Notes: a model not told the origin generated them from the letters alone. A stretch of 5,697 nt of DNA from an uncultured Clostridia bacterium (GCA_947630255.1 CANRGU010000082.1:1-5697); one strand, 5' to 3'; counted from the first letter of the stretch, positions 1 through 5,697 are shown. Numbers and translations are program-made.

Positions 1-103
1 AAATCAGCATTACAAGTCTAAAAATATAAAAATCACAACATTGTATAAAAAGCGGACACTTAATATTGCAATTTATATATAACAAAAAATATTAATAAAA
101 ATA

Positions 104-133
104 TTGACAAACAAAAAACATATGAAATATAAT
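104..133 (+). promoter_or_regulatory. Sigma-A type promoter of the prepilin-like gene
   Basis: TTGACA at 104-109 and TATAAT at 128-133 are both perfect matches to the -35 and -10 consensus, separated by 18 bases. Transcription would start near 140, leaving a leader of about 80 bases before the ATG at 219. I see no convincing hairpin or riboswitch in that leader. In so AT-rich a region a chance -10 box is easy, but the paired -35 box, the spacing and the position directly upstream of a gene make this credible. Confidence 0.72.
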
Positions 134-218
134 GTGTATAAATTATAATCGACATAAAAATATATTAAACAATAGAAAATTTAATTGATTAAAACCAATG
201 AAAGAGGGGAAGACACAT

Positions 219-1538
219 ATGAAAGAAGAAACAAAAGTGTGCAAAAAAGAAAGAACTAAAGGTATCACCTTAATAGCTTTAATAATAACAATAATAGTAA
301 TGTTAATACTAGTAGGAGTAACAATAAGTGTGGCATTAAACGGGGGCTTGATAAGTAAAGCGCAAGAAGCAAAAACGAAAACAGAAGAAGCCCAAATACA
401 AGAGAGAGATTTATTAACAGGAAGAATAAAAATAGGAGACACATGGTATGACTCTTTAGATGAATATTTAAAAAATAATCCATCAGAAAATCAAAGTGAT
501 GGAATGCAAGATGAACAGGGAGGAGAAATTGGTGGAACAGCAGAATGGGAACAAGACGATGAAGGAAACATCACATATGCTGGAAAAGACACAGGGCTAA
601 AAGTAGGAGACTATGTAGATTATGAAAAATATGTAATAACAAACGGAGACAAAACAAAAGAAGTGGATGGATTATATGAAGAGTTAACAACATATTCAGG
701 ATTTACAGATAATAGCAATAATGTAGGAAAAACATATAGTGACAAATATCCATTAGAAAAGGAAGAATTAAAATGGCGAGTATTAGACATAAAAGATGGA
801 CAAATAAGGTTAATAAGTGATACACCGACAGAATCAAAAGTATGTTTATATGGATACAATGGATATAACAATGCAGTATATTTAATAGATAAAGTATGTA
901 ACACATTATATACAACAGAAAAAGGAACAGCACAAAATTTAAAGATAGAAGATATAGAAGAGAAGATGAATTTGGAAATATGGGATTATCATAATCAGGA
1001 TAATTCTTATGTAGACACAAAAAAATACGAAGGAACTAAAGAGTATTCAGGAGATTATAGTTATTATCCAGAAATATTTGAAAAAGAGAAAAAAGGATAT
1101 ATATTGGACAAGGAAAAAGACACTTACATAGAGGGAACTTTATTAGATTTAAGCGAGCAAACAGAACCAATAAAACAAAGTGCACCAATACCAGCAAGCC
1201 CGACAAGTAATGATAAAATAAAGATAACACTAACATATTGGTTACACACAATGGAGGAAGAAAATTGGGTAGAATCGATATATCAATATTTATTTATAAA
1301 AGATAGTAGTGGCTCTTGGTACAGCACATATTGGCTTTCTTCAAGATGTGTGGCTCCCGCCAGTACAGATGCTCTCTTTTATGTCCGTTACGTGAACTAT
1401 GGTGGTGTGAACGCTTGCCGTTGTTACCGTTCGAAGGACACTTCGGACAATAACACGTATTGTCTTAGACCTTTAGTGTGTCTGGCGCCTTCTGTCAAAA
1501 TAGGTGAAAAAGTTGGGGATACGTTTACAATTAAGTGA
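219..1538 (+). CDS. Prepilin-like surface protein with C-terminal C-type-lectin-like variable domain (probable DGR target)
   Basis: The protein has 439 residues. It begins with a basic leader and a type IV prepilin-like processing site, KG^ITLIAL (Gly15 before the cut), followed by a hydrophobic helix at about 16-40 and a charged Lys/Glu helix at 47-66. The usual Glu at mature position 5 is Ala, as I recall being common in clostridial GITLIAL proteins. An acidic linker (about 85-125) leads to a domain starting GDYVDY (130) with LKWRVLD (184), GQIRLIS and GYNGYNNAVYL (212). The end (about 371-430) has a YWLSSR...FYVRYV...LRPLVCL frame typical of C-type-lectin-like DGR target proteins. It is probably exported, processed by a prepilin peptidase and displayed on the surface, with the C-terminal fold binding a ligand. 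The start at 219 is preferred over an in-frame ATG at 198 because GAGGGG (204-209) lies 9 bases before 219 and nothing similar precedes 198. Composition changes sharply at about 1311. The ligand, and whether it assembles into a pilus, are unknown. Confidence 0.82.
   Translation: MKEETKVCKKERTKGITLIALIITIIVMLILVGVTISVALNGGLISKAQEAKTKTEEAQIQERDLLTGRIKIGDTWYDSLDEYLKNNPSENQSDGMQDEQGGEIGGTAEWEQDDEGNITYAGKDTGLKVGDYVDYEKYVITNGDKTKEVDGLYEELTTYSGFTDNSNNVGKTYSDKYPLEKEELKWRVLDIKDGQIRLISDTPTESKVCLYGYNGYNNAVYLIDKVCNTLYTTEKGTAQNLKIEDIEEKMNLEIWDYHNQDNSYVDTKKYEGTKEYSGDYSYYPEIFEKEKKGYILDKEKDTYIEGTLLDLSEQTEPIKQSAPIPASPTSNDKIKITLTYWLHTMEEENWVESIYQYLFIKDSSGSWYSTYWLSSRCVAPASTDALFYVRYVNYGGVNACRCYRSKDTSDNNTYCLRPLVCLAPSVKIGEKVGDTFTIK
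1311..1497 (+). other. Probable DGR variable repeat (VR) at the 3' end of the prepilin-like gene
   Basis: From 1321 to 1500 A makes up 38 of 180 bases (21%) and GC is 47%. In the 180 bases just upstream A is 79 (44%) and GC is 32%. Of 41 codons from GTG after SSRC to the CCT of LRP, 32 end in C or T, against an A-ending habit elsewhere. Arg is CGT three times here, while the upstream gene uses AGA/AGG more. DGRs copy a template RNA with errors at adenines, turning AAY codons into NNY, and the VR normally lies at the 3' end of a C-type-lectin-fold gene; all of this fits. The conserved frame (YWLSSR, F.VR.V, G.V, LRP.V.L) surrounds apparently free positions. The limits are approximate because no template repeat is visible for comparison. 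Alternative: a C-terminal domain acquired by recombination without an active DGR. Confidence 0.66.
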
Positions 1539-1587
1539 TTTAGATTAACAATAATTTTAAGGCAAAAAAAGTAAAAAAATATATAAA

Positions 1588-1640
1588 AAACAGGTATAAA
1601 ATTGGAAAAATTAATGTCAATTTTATACCTGTTTATGTTT
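1588..1640 (+). terminator. Strong hairpin, probable intrinsic terminator after the prepilin-like gene
   Basis: A perfect 17-bp inverted repeat pairs 1588-1604 with 1618-1634 (arms contain CAGGTATAAAATTG and its complement) around a 13-base loop. The right arm ends in GTTT and is followed by ATGTTTTAAAAATTTTTTC, so the T-tract is imperfect. An A-run (1585-1590) on the left would serve as a T-tract on the other strand, so it may work in both directions. It lies 49 bases past the stop codon. Hairpins downstream of the VR also assist some DGRs (known from phage BPP-1), but there they sit nearer the VR end. Confidence 0.7.
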
Positions 1641-1713
1641 TAAAAATTTTTTCAATAAAATTTATTAAAAAAAAGCATGTAAAAAAGACCATATCAAAAT
1701 TAACAAAAAAGTA

Positions 1714-1743
1714 TTGAAAAAATATGTCGATAAGTGTTATTAT
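1714..1743 (+). promoter_or_regulatory. Possible promoter of the small anchored-protein gene
   Basis: TTGAAA (1714-1719) and TATTAT (1738-1743) are separated by 18 bases. Transcription would begin near 1750, just before the ribosome site GAGGAG at 1752-1757, giving a very short leader. A separate promoter is expected because a strong hairpin lies upstream. The boxes are imperfect and the background is AT-rich. Confidence 0.4.
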
Positions 1744-1767
1744 GATTATATGAGGAGTTGTTGTAAT

Positions 1768-2286
1768 ATGAATAAAAAGTTTTTTGTAATAGCAATAATA
1801 ATTTTATTAGCAGTTATAGCATGTGTAGCAATTTATGTATTAAGTACTAATTCAAATAATTCAGTGCCAACTAATTCGGAAGGACAAGAAGCTTTTTCAT
1901 TAAAATATAATGAAGTAGAGATTGTGCCAGGAACAGAATTTAATGAAAGTGCAATAAACGAAGAAAGTAGTTTTTCAGAAATACCAAGTTGTGCATTTGA
2001 TGGAACAGATAAAGTATATACATATGATAATGTAGAAATAACAGTTGCAGAAGTTAGCGGAAAAGATACCGTTTATTCAGTATATTTTATAGATGATACA
2101 ATAGAAACTGCAGAAGGAGTAAAGATTTCTAACAGCAAAAAAACTATGCTTGAGAAGTATGGAGATAGCTACAAAGAAGAGTTAGGAAACAAATATACAT
2201 ATACAAAAAATAATGTAGAATTATCCTTTATTGTTGAAAATGACATAATAACAGGAATTACATATACTTTGAAGACAAATAATTAA
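1768..2286 (+). CDS. Small membrane-anchored or lipoprotein-like extracytoplasmic protein, function unknown
   Basis: The protein has 172 residues. MNKK precedes a hydrophobic stretch (5-25), then a Ser/Asn linker and a soluble domain of about 130 residues rich in Tyr, Thr and acidic residues. VIAC (16-19) fits a lipobox, but the hydrophobic run continues after Cys19 (VAIYVL), so a simple membrane anchor is equally likely. The domain has FSLKYNEVEI, PSCAFDGTDKVYTYDNVEI, then SNSKKTMLEKYGDSY, YTYTKNNVELSF and ITGITYTL. This alternation of a short helix with paired strands resembles small BamE/SmpA-like lipoproteins, a suggestion from pattern only. GAGGAG (1752-1757) stands 10 bases before ATG 1768; an in-frame TTG at 1714 has no ribosome site and overlaps the possible promoter. 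Terminators on both sides indicate a single-gene unit. It shares no obvious function with its neighbours. Confidence 0.78.
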   Translation: MNKKFFVIAIIILLAVIACVAIYVLSTNSNNSVPTNSEGQEAFSLKYNEVEIVPGTEFNESAINEESSFSEIPSCAFDGTDKVYTYDNVEITVAEVSGKDTVYSVYFIDDTIETAEGVKISNSKKTMLEKYGDSYKEELGNKYTYTKNNVELSFIVENDIITGITYTLKTNN

Positions 2287-2290
2287 TTAA

Positions 2291-2331
2291 AAAGATAACT
2301 TATTCTAAAAATTTGCGGATAAGTTATTTTT
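2291..2331 (+). terminator. Intrinsic terminator after the small anchored-protein gene
   Basis: ATAACTTAT (2295-2303) pairs with ATAAGTTAT (2319-2327). The stem extends inward by a T-G and a C-G pair, with an 11-base loop, and T2327-T2331 form the tail. It begins 5 bases after the stop codon at 2284-2286. The stem is weak in GC, as is usual in such a genome. The next gene begins only 29 bases later, with no clear promoter between, so some read-through may feed it. Confidence 0.68.
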
Positions 2332-2359
2332 CTGTGTTAAAAATATGGGGGTAAATCAA

Positions 2360-2974
2360 ATGGAGCAAGATGAGAAAGAAAAAGTAGAAAAACCTGCAGA
2401 TAACAGTACAAAAAGAATGAAAAAAAATAAATCTCATAAAAAAAATAAAAAAGCAAAAAGATATAAAGAAAAAACAGGAAACAAGAACAAGGCAAAAAAT
2501 AACAAAAAAAGAAAAGACAGGAACAAGCATAAAGATGACAAAAAAAGAAAAGACAGTAAAAAGGAAGAAGACAAAAAATCAACAGAAACAGAGAATAAAA
2601 AAGATGAAATTGAAAAAAAGGATAACAGCAAAAAAGTAAAAAGTAAAACCTCAAGAGAAAATAAAAAAGACAAAAACAGTAAAAAGGATAGCAATAAAAA
2701 AGAAAAAAGAAAAGAGAAAAAAGCTTCTAAAAAAACTATAATAAAAATTATACTTTCAATTGCAGTAGTTTTGATACTAGTGGCATTAGTAATTGCATAT
2801 TTAGTATTTCGACCTAAATTTAAAGATATTGTATTAGAATTGGGCGAAAAAGAAATTAGCATAGATAATTTTCTTGTAAGCAAAATGTATAAAAAAGATG
2901 CAATAGCTATAACAGACTTATCTCGGAATAGATTTAAACAAAGTAGGAGAAACAGATGTAACCTTTTCATATAA
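2360..2974 (+). CDS. N-terminal part of a frameshifted membrane-anchored transglutaminase-like protein: Lys-rich tail, membrane helix, first Ig-like domain
   Basis: This frame encodes 204 residues. Residues 16-125 are an extreme lysine-rich, low-complexity cytoplasmic tail: 47 of 110 residues are Lys, mixed with Asp, Glu, Asn and Ser. A membrane helix follows (about 126-150, IIKIILSIAVVLILVALVIA). The positive tail before it implies the N-terminus is inside and the rest outside. An extracellular domain then begins (FKDIVLELGEKEISIDNFLV) but breaks off at residue 188. The last 16 residues (RNRFKQSRRNRCNLFI) are out-of-frame readings of what continues in the next frame. ATG 2360 is chosen because GGGGG (2347-2351) lies 8 bases before it, while ATG 2345 has no ribosome site. 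It should be read as one gene with the segment at 2925-4298. The tail might bind nucleic acid, wall precursors or acidic proteins; nothing in the sequence decides this. Confidence 0.72.
   Translation: MEQDEKEKVEKPADNSTKRMKKNKSHKKNKKAKRYKEKTGNKNKAKNNKKRKDRNKHKDDKKRKDSKKEEDKKSTETENKKDEIEKKDNSKKVKSKTSRENKKDKNSKKDSNKKEKRKEKKASKKTIIKIILSIAVVLILVALVIAYLVFRPKFKDIVLELGEKEISIDNFLVSKMYKKDAIAITDLSRNRFKQSRRNRCNLFI
2502..2556 (+). repeat. 19-bp direct repeat within the lysine-rich tail
   Basis: The same 19 bases (ACAAAAAAAGAAAAGACAG) occur at 2502-2520 and 2538-2556, a 36-base (12-codon) period giving KKRKD twice. With the A8 runs at 2420-2427 and 2438-2445, this suggests growth of the tail by slippage or duplication. 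It keeps the frame. Confidence 0.75.
2913..2974 (+). other. Frameshift interval joining the two halves of the transglutaminase-like gene
   Basis: The upstream frame reads ...DAIAITDLS up to 2923 and then loses sense, ending at TAA 2972-2974. The frame one base later has stops at 2904 and 2910. From 2925 it reads GIDLNKVGETDVTFSYKG, the natural continuation of the Ig-like domain. Removing one base in TCTC (2921-2924) restores one 645-residue protein. Possible causes are a true mutation, an assembly error or, less likely, programmed +1 shifting; no slippery site or stop-dependent motif is evident at this spot. Confidence 0.8.
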
Positions 2975-4298
2975 AGGAAAAGAGCAAACAGTAAAATTGA
3001 CTATTCAAGATACAACACCACCACAGGTAACTTTCAAAAATTTAACAAAAAGTTTAAATTACGAAATAAATCCAAATGATTTTATTGAAGAAAAATCTGA
3101 TTTATCAAAGATGAATGTAGAATTATTAGAAGCACCAGAAACACTTGAATATGGAGACTATATAATTAAAATAAGCGTTAAAGATGAATATGAGAATGAA
3201 ACAATCGGAGAATGCAATTTAAAAATTGCATGGTTAATACCAGAAGTAATAATAGAAATTGGAGAAGAATTTTCTATAGAAAATTTAGTATTAGATGTAG
3301 AAGAATTTGGTGACAGAATCCCTCAAAGCGAAATAGATAAGGTAGACGAAAATGTTATTGGTGAATACATAATTAAAGCAGAATATGAAGGAGTAGAATA
3401 TACATCTGTAGTAAGAGTGCAAGATACAATTCCTCCAGAATTAGAACTAAAAGATATAAGTATATATGATGATGAAAAAATAAGTGATTATAAAAGATTT
3501 ATTAAAAGTGTATCAGATGCTTCTGGTGATCCTACAACTACTTTAAAAACAGAAATTGATTATAGTAAAATAGGCGATCAAGAAATAATAATAGAAGCAG
3601 TAGATAAAAACGGAAACAAAACAGAAAAAACAGCAACACTTACAATAAAAAGGGATAATGTCGGACCAGTAATATCAGGACTTGGCGATAAAACGGTTTC
3701 AAAAAATTCAACTGTAGATTATAGATCAGGAGTATGGGCAACTGATGATAGAGATGGAAGTTGTGAGTTTTCAGTTGATTCAAGTGCTGTAGATACAAAA
3801 GTAGCAGGAACATATTATGCAACATATACATCAAAAGATAAAAAGGGAAATACAACAACTAGAAAGAGAAAAATTATAGTAAAACATAATCAAGAAGACA
3901 CTAATAATAAATTCAACGAATTTTATAACAATTATTTAGCAGGAAACGATATAGTAGGAATGGCAAGTGCAATAAGATCCCAAATAGCATATAGTTCAAG
4001 TTGGGGAGGAGATGACCCAGTTTGGTATGGACTAACTGAAGGTAGAGGAAACTGCTATGTTCACGCATTAATAATGCAAAGAGCTTTAAATAAAGCAGGA
4101 TATTCAAATAGATTGATATATCTTACAGATGAAAGCCACTATTGGAATTTAGTAAATGTAGGAGGAAACTGGAGACATATTGATGCAACACCATCTGTAA
4201 ATCATACACTAGGACTACTTACAGATGAGCAGAAATTAGCTGATGCAGGATTACATGGAAAAACATGGAATAGAGACAATTGGCCTGCTGCCGAATAG
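2925..4298 (+). CDS. C-terminal part of the frameshifted protein: Ig-like repeats and transglutaminase-like domain
   Basis: This frame encodes 457 residues with no start of its own. A TTG at 2997 lacks a ribosome site and sits inside a domain, so this is the continuation of the gene beginning at 2360 (reconstructed total 645 residues). It carries Ig-like or cadherin-like beta domains of about 70-80 residues. Boundaries are marked by TIQDTTPPQVTF, RVQDTIPPELEL and RDNVGPVISGLGDKTVSKN; the last domain (YRSGVWATDDRDG) resembles DUF5011-type surface repeats. The final ~130 residues are transglutaminase-like: GRGNCYVHA with the nucleophile Cys (codon 4053-4055), SHYWNLV with His, and WRHIDATP with Asp, forming the full Cys-His-Asp triad (positions 565, 593 and 608 of the reconstructed protein). 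Such domains act as thiol peptidases or protein cross-linkers; here it would act outside the cell. The catalytic end is intact, which argues for recent damage or a sequence error rather than long decay. Confidence 0.82.
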   Translation, partial: GIDLNKVGETDVTFSYKGKEQTVKLTIQDTTPPQVTFKNLTKSLNYEINPNDFIEEKSDLSKMNVELLEAPETLEYGDYIIKISVKDEYENETIGECNLKIAWLIPEVIIEIGEEFSIENLVLDVEEFGDRIPQSEIDKVDENVIGEYIIKAEYEGVEYTSVVRVQDTIPPELELKDISIYDDEKISDYKRFIKSVSDASGDPTTTLKTEIDYSKIGDQEIIIEAVDKNGNKTEKTATLTIKRDNVGPVISGLGDKTVSKNSTVDYRSGVWATDDRDGSCEFSVDSSAVDTKVAGTYYATYTSKDKKGNTTTRKRKIIVKHNQEDTNNKFNEFYNNYLAGNDIVGMASAIRSQIAYSSSWGGDDPVWYGLTEGRGNCYVHALIMQRALNKAGYSNRLIYLTDESHYWNLVNVGGNWRHIDATPSVNHTLGLLTDEQKLADAGLHGKTWNRDNWPAAE

Positions 4299-4302
4299 GA
4301 GG
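4297..4302 (+). promoter_or_regulatory. Ribosome site overlapping the upstream stop codon (translational coupling)
   Basis: AGGAGG begins inside the TAG stop (4296-4298) of the transglutaminase-like gene and lies 7 bases before TTG 4310. Ribosomes ending the first gene would be placed to restart on the second. This perfect site decides the MBOAT start against the TTG at 4280, which has no such sequence and overlaps the upstream gene. Confidence 0.8.
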
Positions 4303-4309
4303 AAACTTA

Positions 4310-5578
4310 TTGAATTATTTATTATTAATTCTAAGTGCAGTAATATATGCAAGTTTTGGCTTGCCAAATTGTATTTATATATTATTTAGCTTACTTACAA
4401 GTTTTTTTGCTGCTAAATTTTTAAACAGCAAACATAAAAAAGTGATTTTAAGTCTAACAATAATATTAAATACACTAGTACTATTATTTGTAAAATTTGT
4501 ATCATATACAGGAGCAAGTATAAATATATTTGCTCCTCTTGGAATATCATACTACACACTTCAGGTAATATCATATCTTGTAGATGTATATAAGGGAAAA
4601 TATGAATATGAGAAAAATATATTAAATTATTCTTTATATATAATGTATATACCACACCTATTTATGGGACCAATAACTAGATATGATGAGATGAAAAAGC
4701 AATTACTTGCAAAGCGAAAAATCACAATAGAAAACATATATAATGGTGGATTAAGAATTATTTGGGGACTAGCAAAAAAGCTAATAATTGCAGGAAGAAT
4801 ATCTATATTAACATCAGCAATAACATCAAATACAGAAATATATAAAGGCTCATATGCTTTTTTAGCAATGATATTATATTCTATTCAACTATATAGTGAC
4901 TTTAGTGGTGGAATAGATATTGTACTCGGAATATCTAAAATGCTTGGAATTAATTTAAGCGAAAACTTTGATTCTCCATATTTTTCACAAACAGTAAAAG
5001 AATTCTGGAAAAGATGGCATATATCACTCAGCTCATGGCTTAAAGATTATATTTACATACCACTTGGCGGAAACAGATGCTCAAAATTAAGGAAGAGCAT
5101 AAATGTATTAGTAACGTTTTTTGTTTCAGGAGTGTGGCATGGTTTAAACTATATATTATGGGGCATTATAAATGGAATATTTGTATTGTTTGGAGATAAA
5201 TACAAAACAAAATATAAGTGGTTAAATAGAGCAGTAACATTTATAATAATTTCATTTCTATGGTCATTCTTTATTTGGAACGATGCAGTAACTGCATTAA
5301 AAATGATGTGCTCTGTATTTACTACGTTTAACATAGCTGAAGTTTCTAAAAACATTTTAAATTTAGGACTTGTATTATCAGACTGGATAATTTTAGCAAT
5401 ATCAATAATATTATTATTTACATTTGATGGAAACAAAAATAAGATAATGCCAAAAATAAAAGAACTATCAAAAAACAAAAAACTTGCAATATTATGTACT
5501 ATGAGTTTAATAGTTTTAGTATTTGGAATTTATGGAATTGGATTTAACGTAAATGAATTTATATACAGCAGATTTTAA
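4310..5578 (+). CDS. MBOAT family membrane-bound O-acyltransferase (DltB/AlgI-like)
   Basis: The protein has 422 residues from a TTG start and many membrane helices. MBOAT landmarks appear in order: PLGISYYTLQVISYLVDVY (about 76-94), YIPHLFMGPITRYDEM (113-128), YSDFSGGIDIVLGISKMLGI (195-214), FWKRWHISLSSWLKDYIYIP (232-251) with conserved His237, and SGVWHGLNYILWG (273-285) with the presumed catalytic His277. Family members such as DltB (D-alanylation of teichoic acids), AlgI (alginate acetylation) and PatA/PatB-type systems move an acyl group across the membrane to an extracellular polymer, often with an SGNH/DltD-like partner. Length and motifs look complete. The neighbours are a surface transglutaminase-like protein upstream (11 bases between stop and start) and a signal-anchored protein 14 bases downstream. 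No DltA, DltC or other dlt genes are visible, so I give no dlt symbol; acetylation of a surface glycan or protein is as likely as D-alanylation. Confidence 0.9.
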   Translation: MNYLLLILSAVIYASFGLPNCIYILFSLLTSFFAAKFLNSKHKKVILSLTIILNTLVLLFVKFVSYTGASINIFAPLGISYYTLQVISYLVDVYKGKYEYEKNILNYSLYIMYIPHLFMGPITRYDEMKKQLLAKRKITIENIYNGGLRIIWGLAKKLIIAGRISILTSAITSNTEIYKGSYAFLAMILYSIQLYSDFSGGIDIVLGISKMLGINLSENFDSPYFSQTVKEFWKRWHISLSSWLKDYIYIPLGGNRCSKLRKSINVLVTFFVSGVWHGLNYILWGIINGIFVLFGDKYKTKYKWLNRAVTFIIISFLWSFFIWNDAVTALKMMCSVFTTFNIAEVSKNILNLGLVLSDWIILAISIILLFTFDGNKNKIMPKIKELSKNKKLAILCTMSLIVLVFGIYGIGFNVNEFIYSRF

Positions 5579-5592
5579 TTGAAAGGAATAAA

Positions 5593-5697
5593 ATGAAAAA
5601 AGTAATAACAGTATTAATATTAATTTTATTTATTTTAATATTTATATTTTTAAATATGCTATTAAAGCCAAAATATGCAGAAACTTTGGTAGAAGGT
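5593..5697 (+). CDS. Start of a membrane-anchored extracellular protein (partial), possible MBOAT partner
   Basis: The first 35 codons are present and the gene runs off the window. ATG 5593 follows AAAGGAA (5582-5588) by four bases, 14 bases after the MBOAT stop, so it belongs to the same operon. MKKVITVLILILFILIFIFL is a short basic start and a hydrophobic anchor (about 4-25). After it comes LLKPKYAETLVEG. I recall similar starts, with a PKY...EG stretch just after the anchor, in extracellular SGNH/DltD-like proteins next to MBOAT genes in Clostridia, which would complete the acyl transfer outside the membrane. No catalytic motif lies in the visible part, so the role is inference from position. 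Confidence 0.72.
   Translation, partial: MKKVITVLILILFILIFIFLNMLLKPKYAETLVEG

Noticed and set aside
1..103. Possible end of an upstream gene (an open frame reading KSALQV then stop at 19-21)
   Set aside because: Six codons are too few to support a gene; no terminator hairpin follows. I see no other feature in this stretch.
198..218. Upstream in-frame ATG for the prepilin-like gene
   Set aside because: No ribosome site precedes it; the GAGGGG at 204-209 would lie inside the coding region, and it is well spaced for ATG 219.
143..1251. Several reverse-strand frames of 70-105 codons opposite the prepilin-like gene
   Set aside because: They are low-complexity hydrophobic translations of an A-rich coding strand, without ribosome sites or family motifs.
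2337..2970. Long reverse-strand reading frames rich in Leu, Phe and Ser opposite the lysine-rich tail
   Set aside because: They are mirror images of AAA/AAG-rich coding DNA (TTT/CTT on the other strand), have no ribosome sites, and overlap a well-supported forward gene.
2997..2999. TTG as an independent start for the transglutaminase-like part
   Set aside because: It has no ribosome site and cuts through an Ig-like domain whose beginning is readable upstream to 2925 and, after one base is removed, into the previous frame.
4280..4309. TTG 4280 as the MBOAT start
   Set aside because: It overlaps the end of the previous gene, adds the hydrophilic stub MACCRIGGNL, and lies upstream of the perfect AGGAGG that fits TTG 4310.
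4310..5578. Naming the MBOAT gene dltB
   Set aside because: No DltA, DltC or confirmed DltD gene is present in the window, and motifs shared by all DltB/AlgI-type proteins do not identify the acyl donor or acceptor.
1..5697. CRISPR array, tRNA or rRNA genes, insertion sequence ends, phage genes
   Set aside because: No regularly spaced repeats, cloverleaf sequences, transposase-like frames or phage structural proteins are visible. The only clear repeats are the lysine-tail duplication and terminator stems.

Overview
The window is AT-rich, with strongly A-ending codons (ATA, AGA, TTA), purine-rich coding strands and good AGGAGG-type ribosome sites. All recognisable genes lie on the + strand. 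A prepilin leader of the GITLIAL type, a lysine-tailed membrane-anchored transglutaminase-like protein and an MBOAT gene together suggest a gut-type member of the Clostridia (Bacillota). That assignment is inference from composition and protein style. No marker gene is present.

Layout. Positions 1-103 hold no supportable gene. A near-consensus sigma-A promoter (104-133) drives a 439-residue prepilin-like surface protein (219-1538). The last ~190 bases of this gene have a very different composition: A falls from 44% to 21%, GC rises from 32% to 47%, and most codons end in C or T. They encode a C-type-lectin-like end with the frame YWLSSR...F.VR.V..G.V...LRP.V.L. I read this as the variable repeat of a diversity-generating retroelement (DGR) target. 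The reverse transcriptase and template repeat are not in the window. A strong 17-bp hairpin (1588-1634) closes this unit.

A small monocistronic gene follows (1768-2286). It encodes a 172-residue anchored or lipid-modified extracytoplasmic protein, with its own possible promoter and a terminator at 2291-2331.

The last part (2360 to the end) looks like a cell-surface operon. It begins with a membrane-anchored protein that has a very lysine-rich cytoplasmic tail, Ig-like repeats and a transglutaminase-like Cys-His-Asp domain, and whose reading frame is broken by one extra base near 2924. An MBOAT O-acyltransferase (4310-5578) follows, with its ribosome site overlapping the preceding stop codon. 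Last is the start of another signal-anchored protein (5593 to the edge), possibly the extracellular SGNH/DltD-like partner of the MBOAT. The likely theme is O-acylation of, and protein work on, envelope polymers. The substrate cannot be read from sequence.

The most interesting item is the probable DGR variable region on a pilin-like display scaffold. The frameshift in the transglutaminase-like gene is the second.
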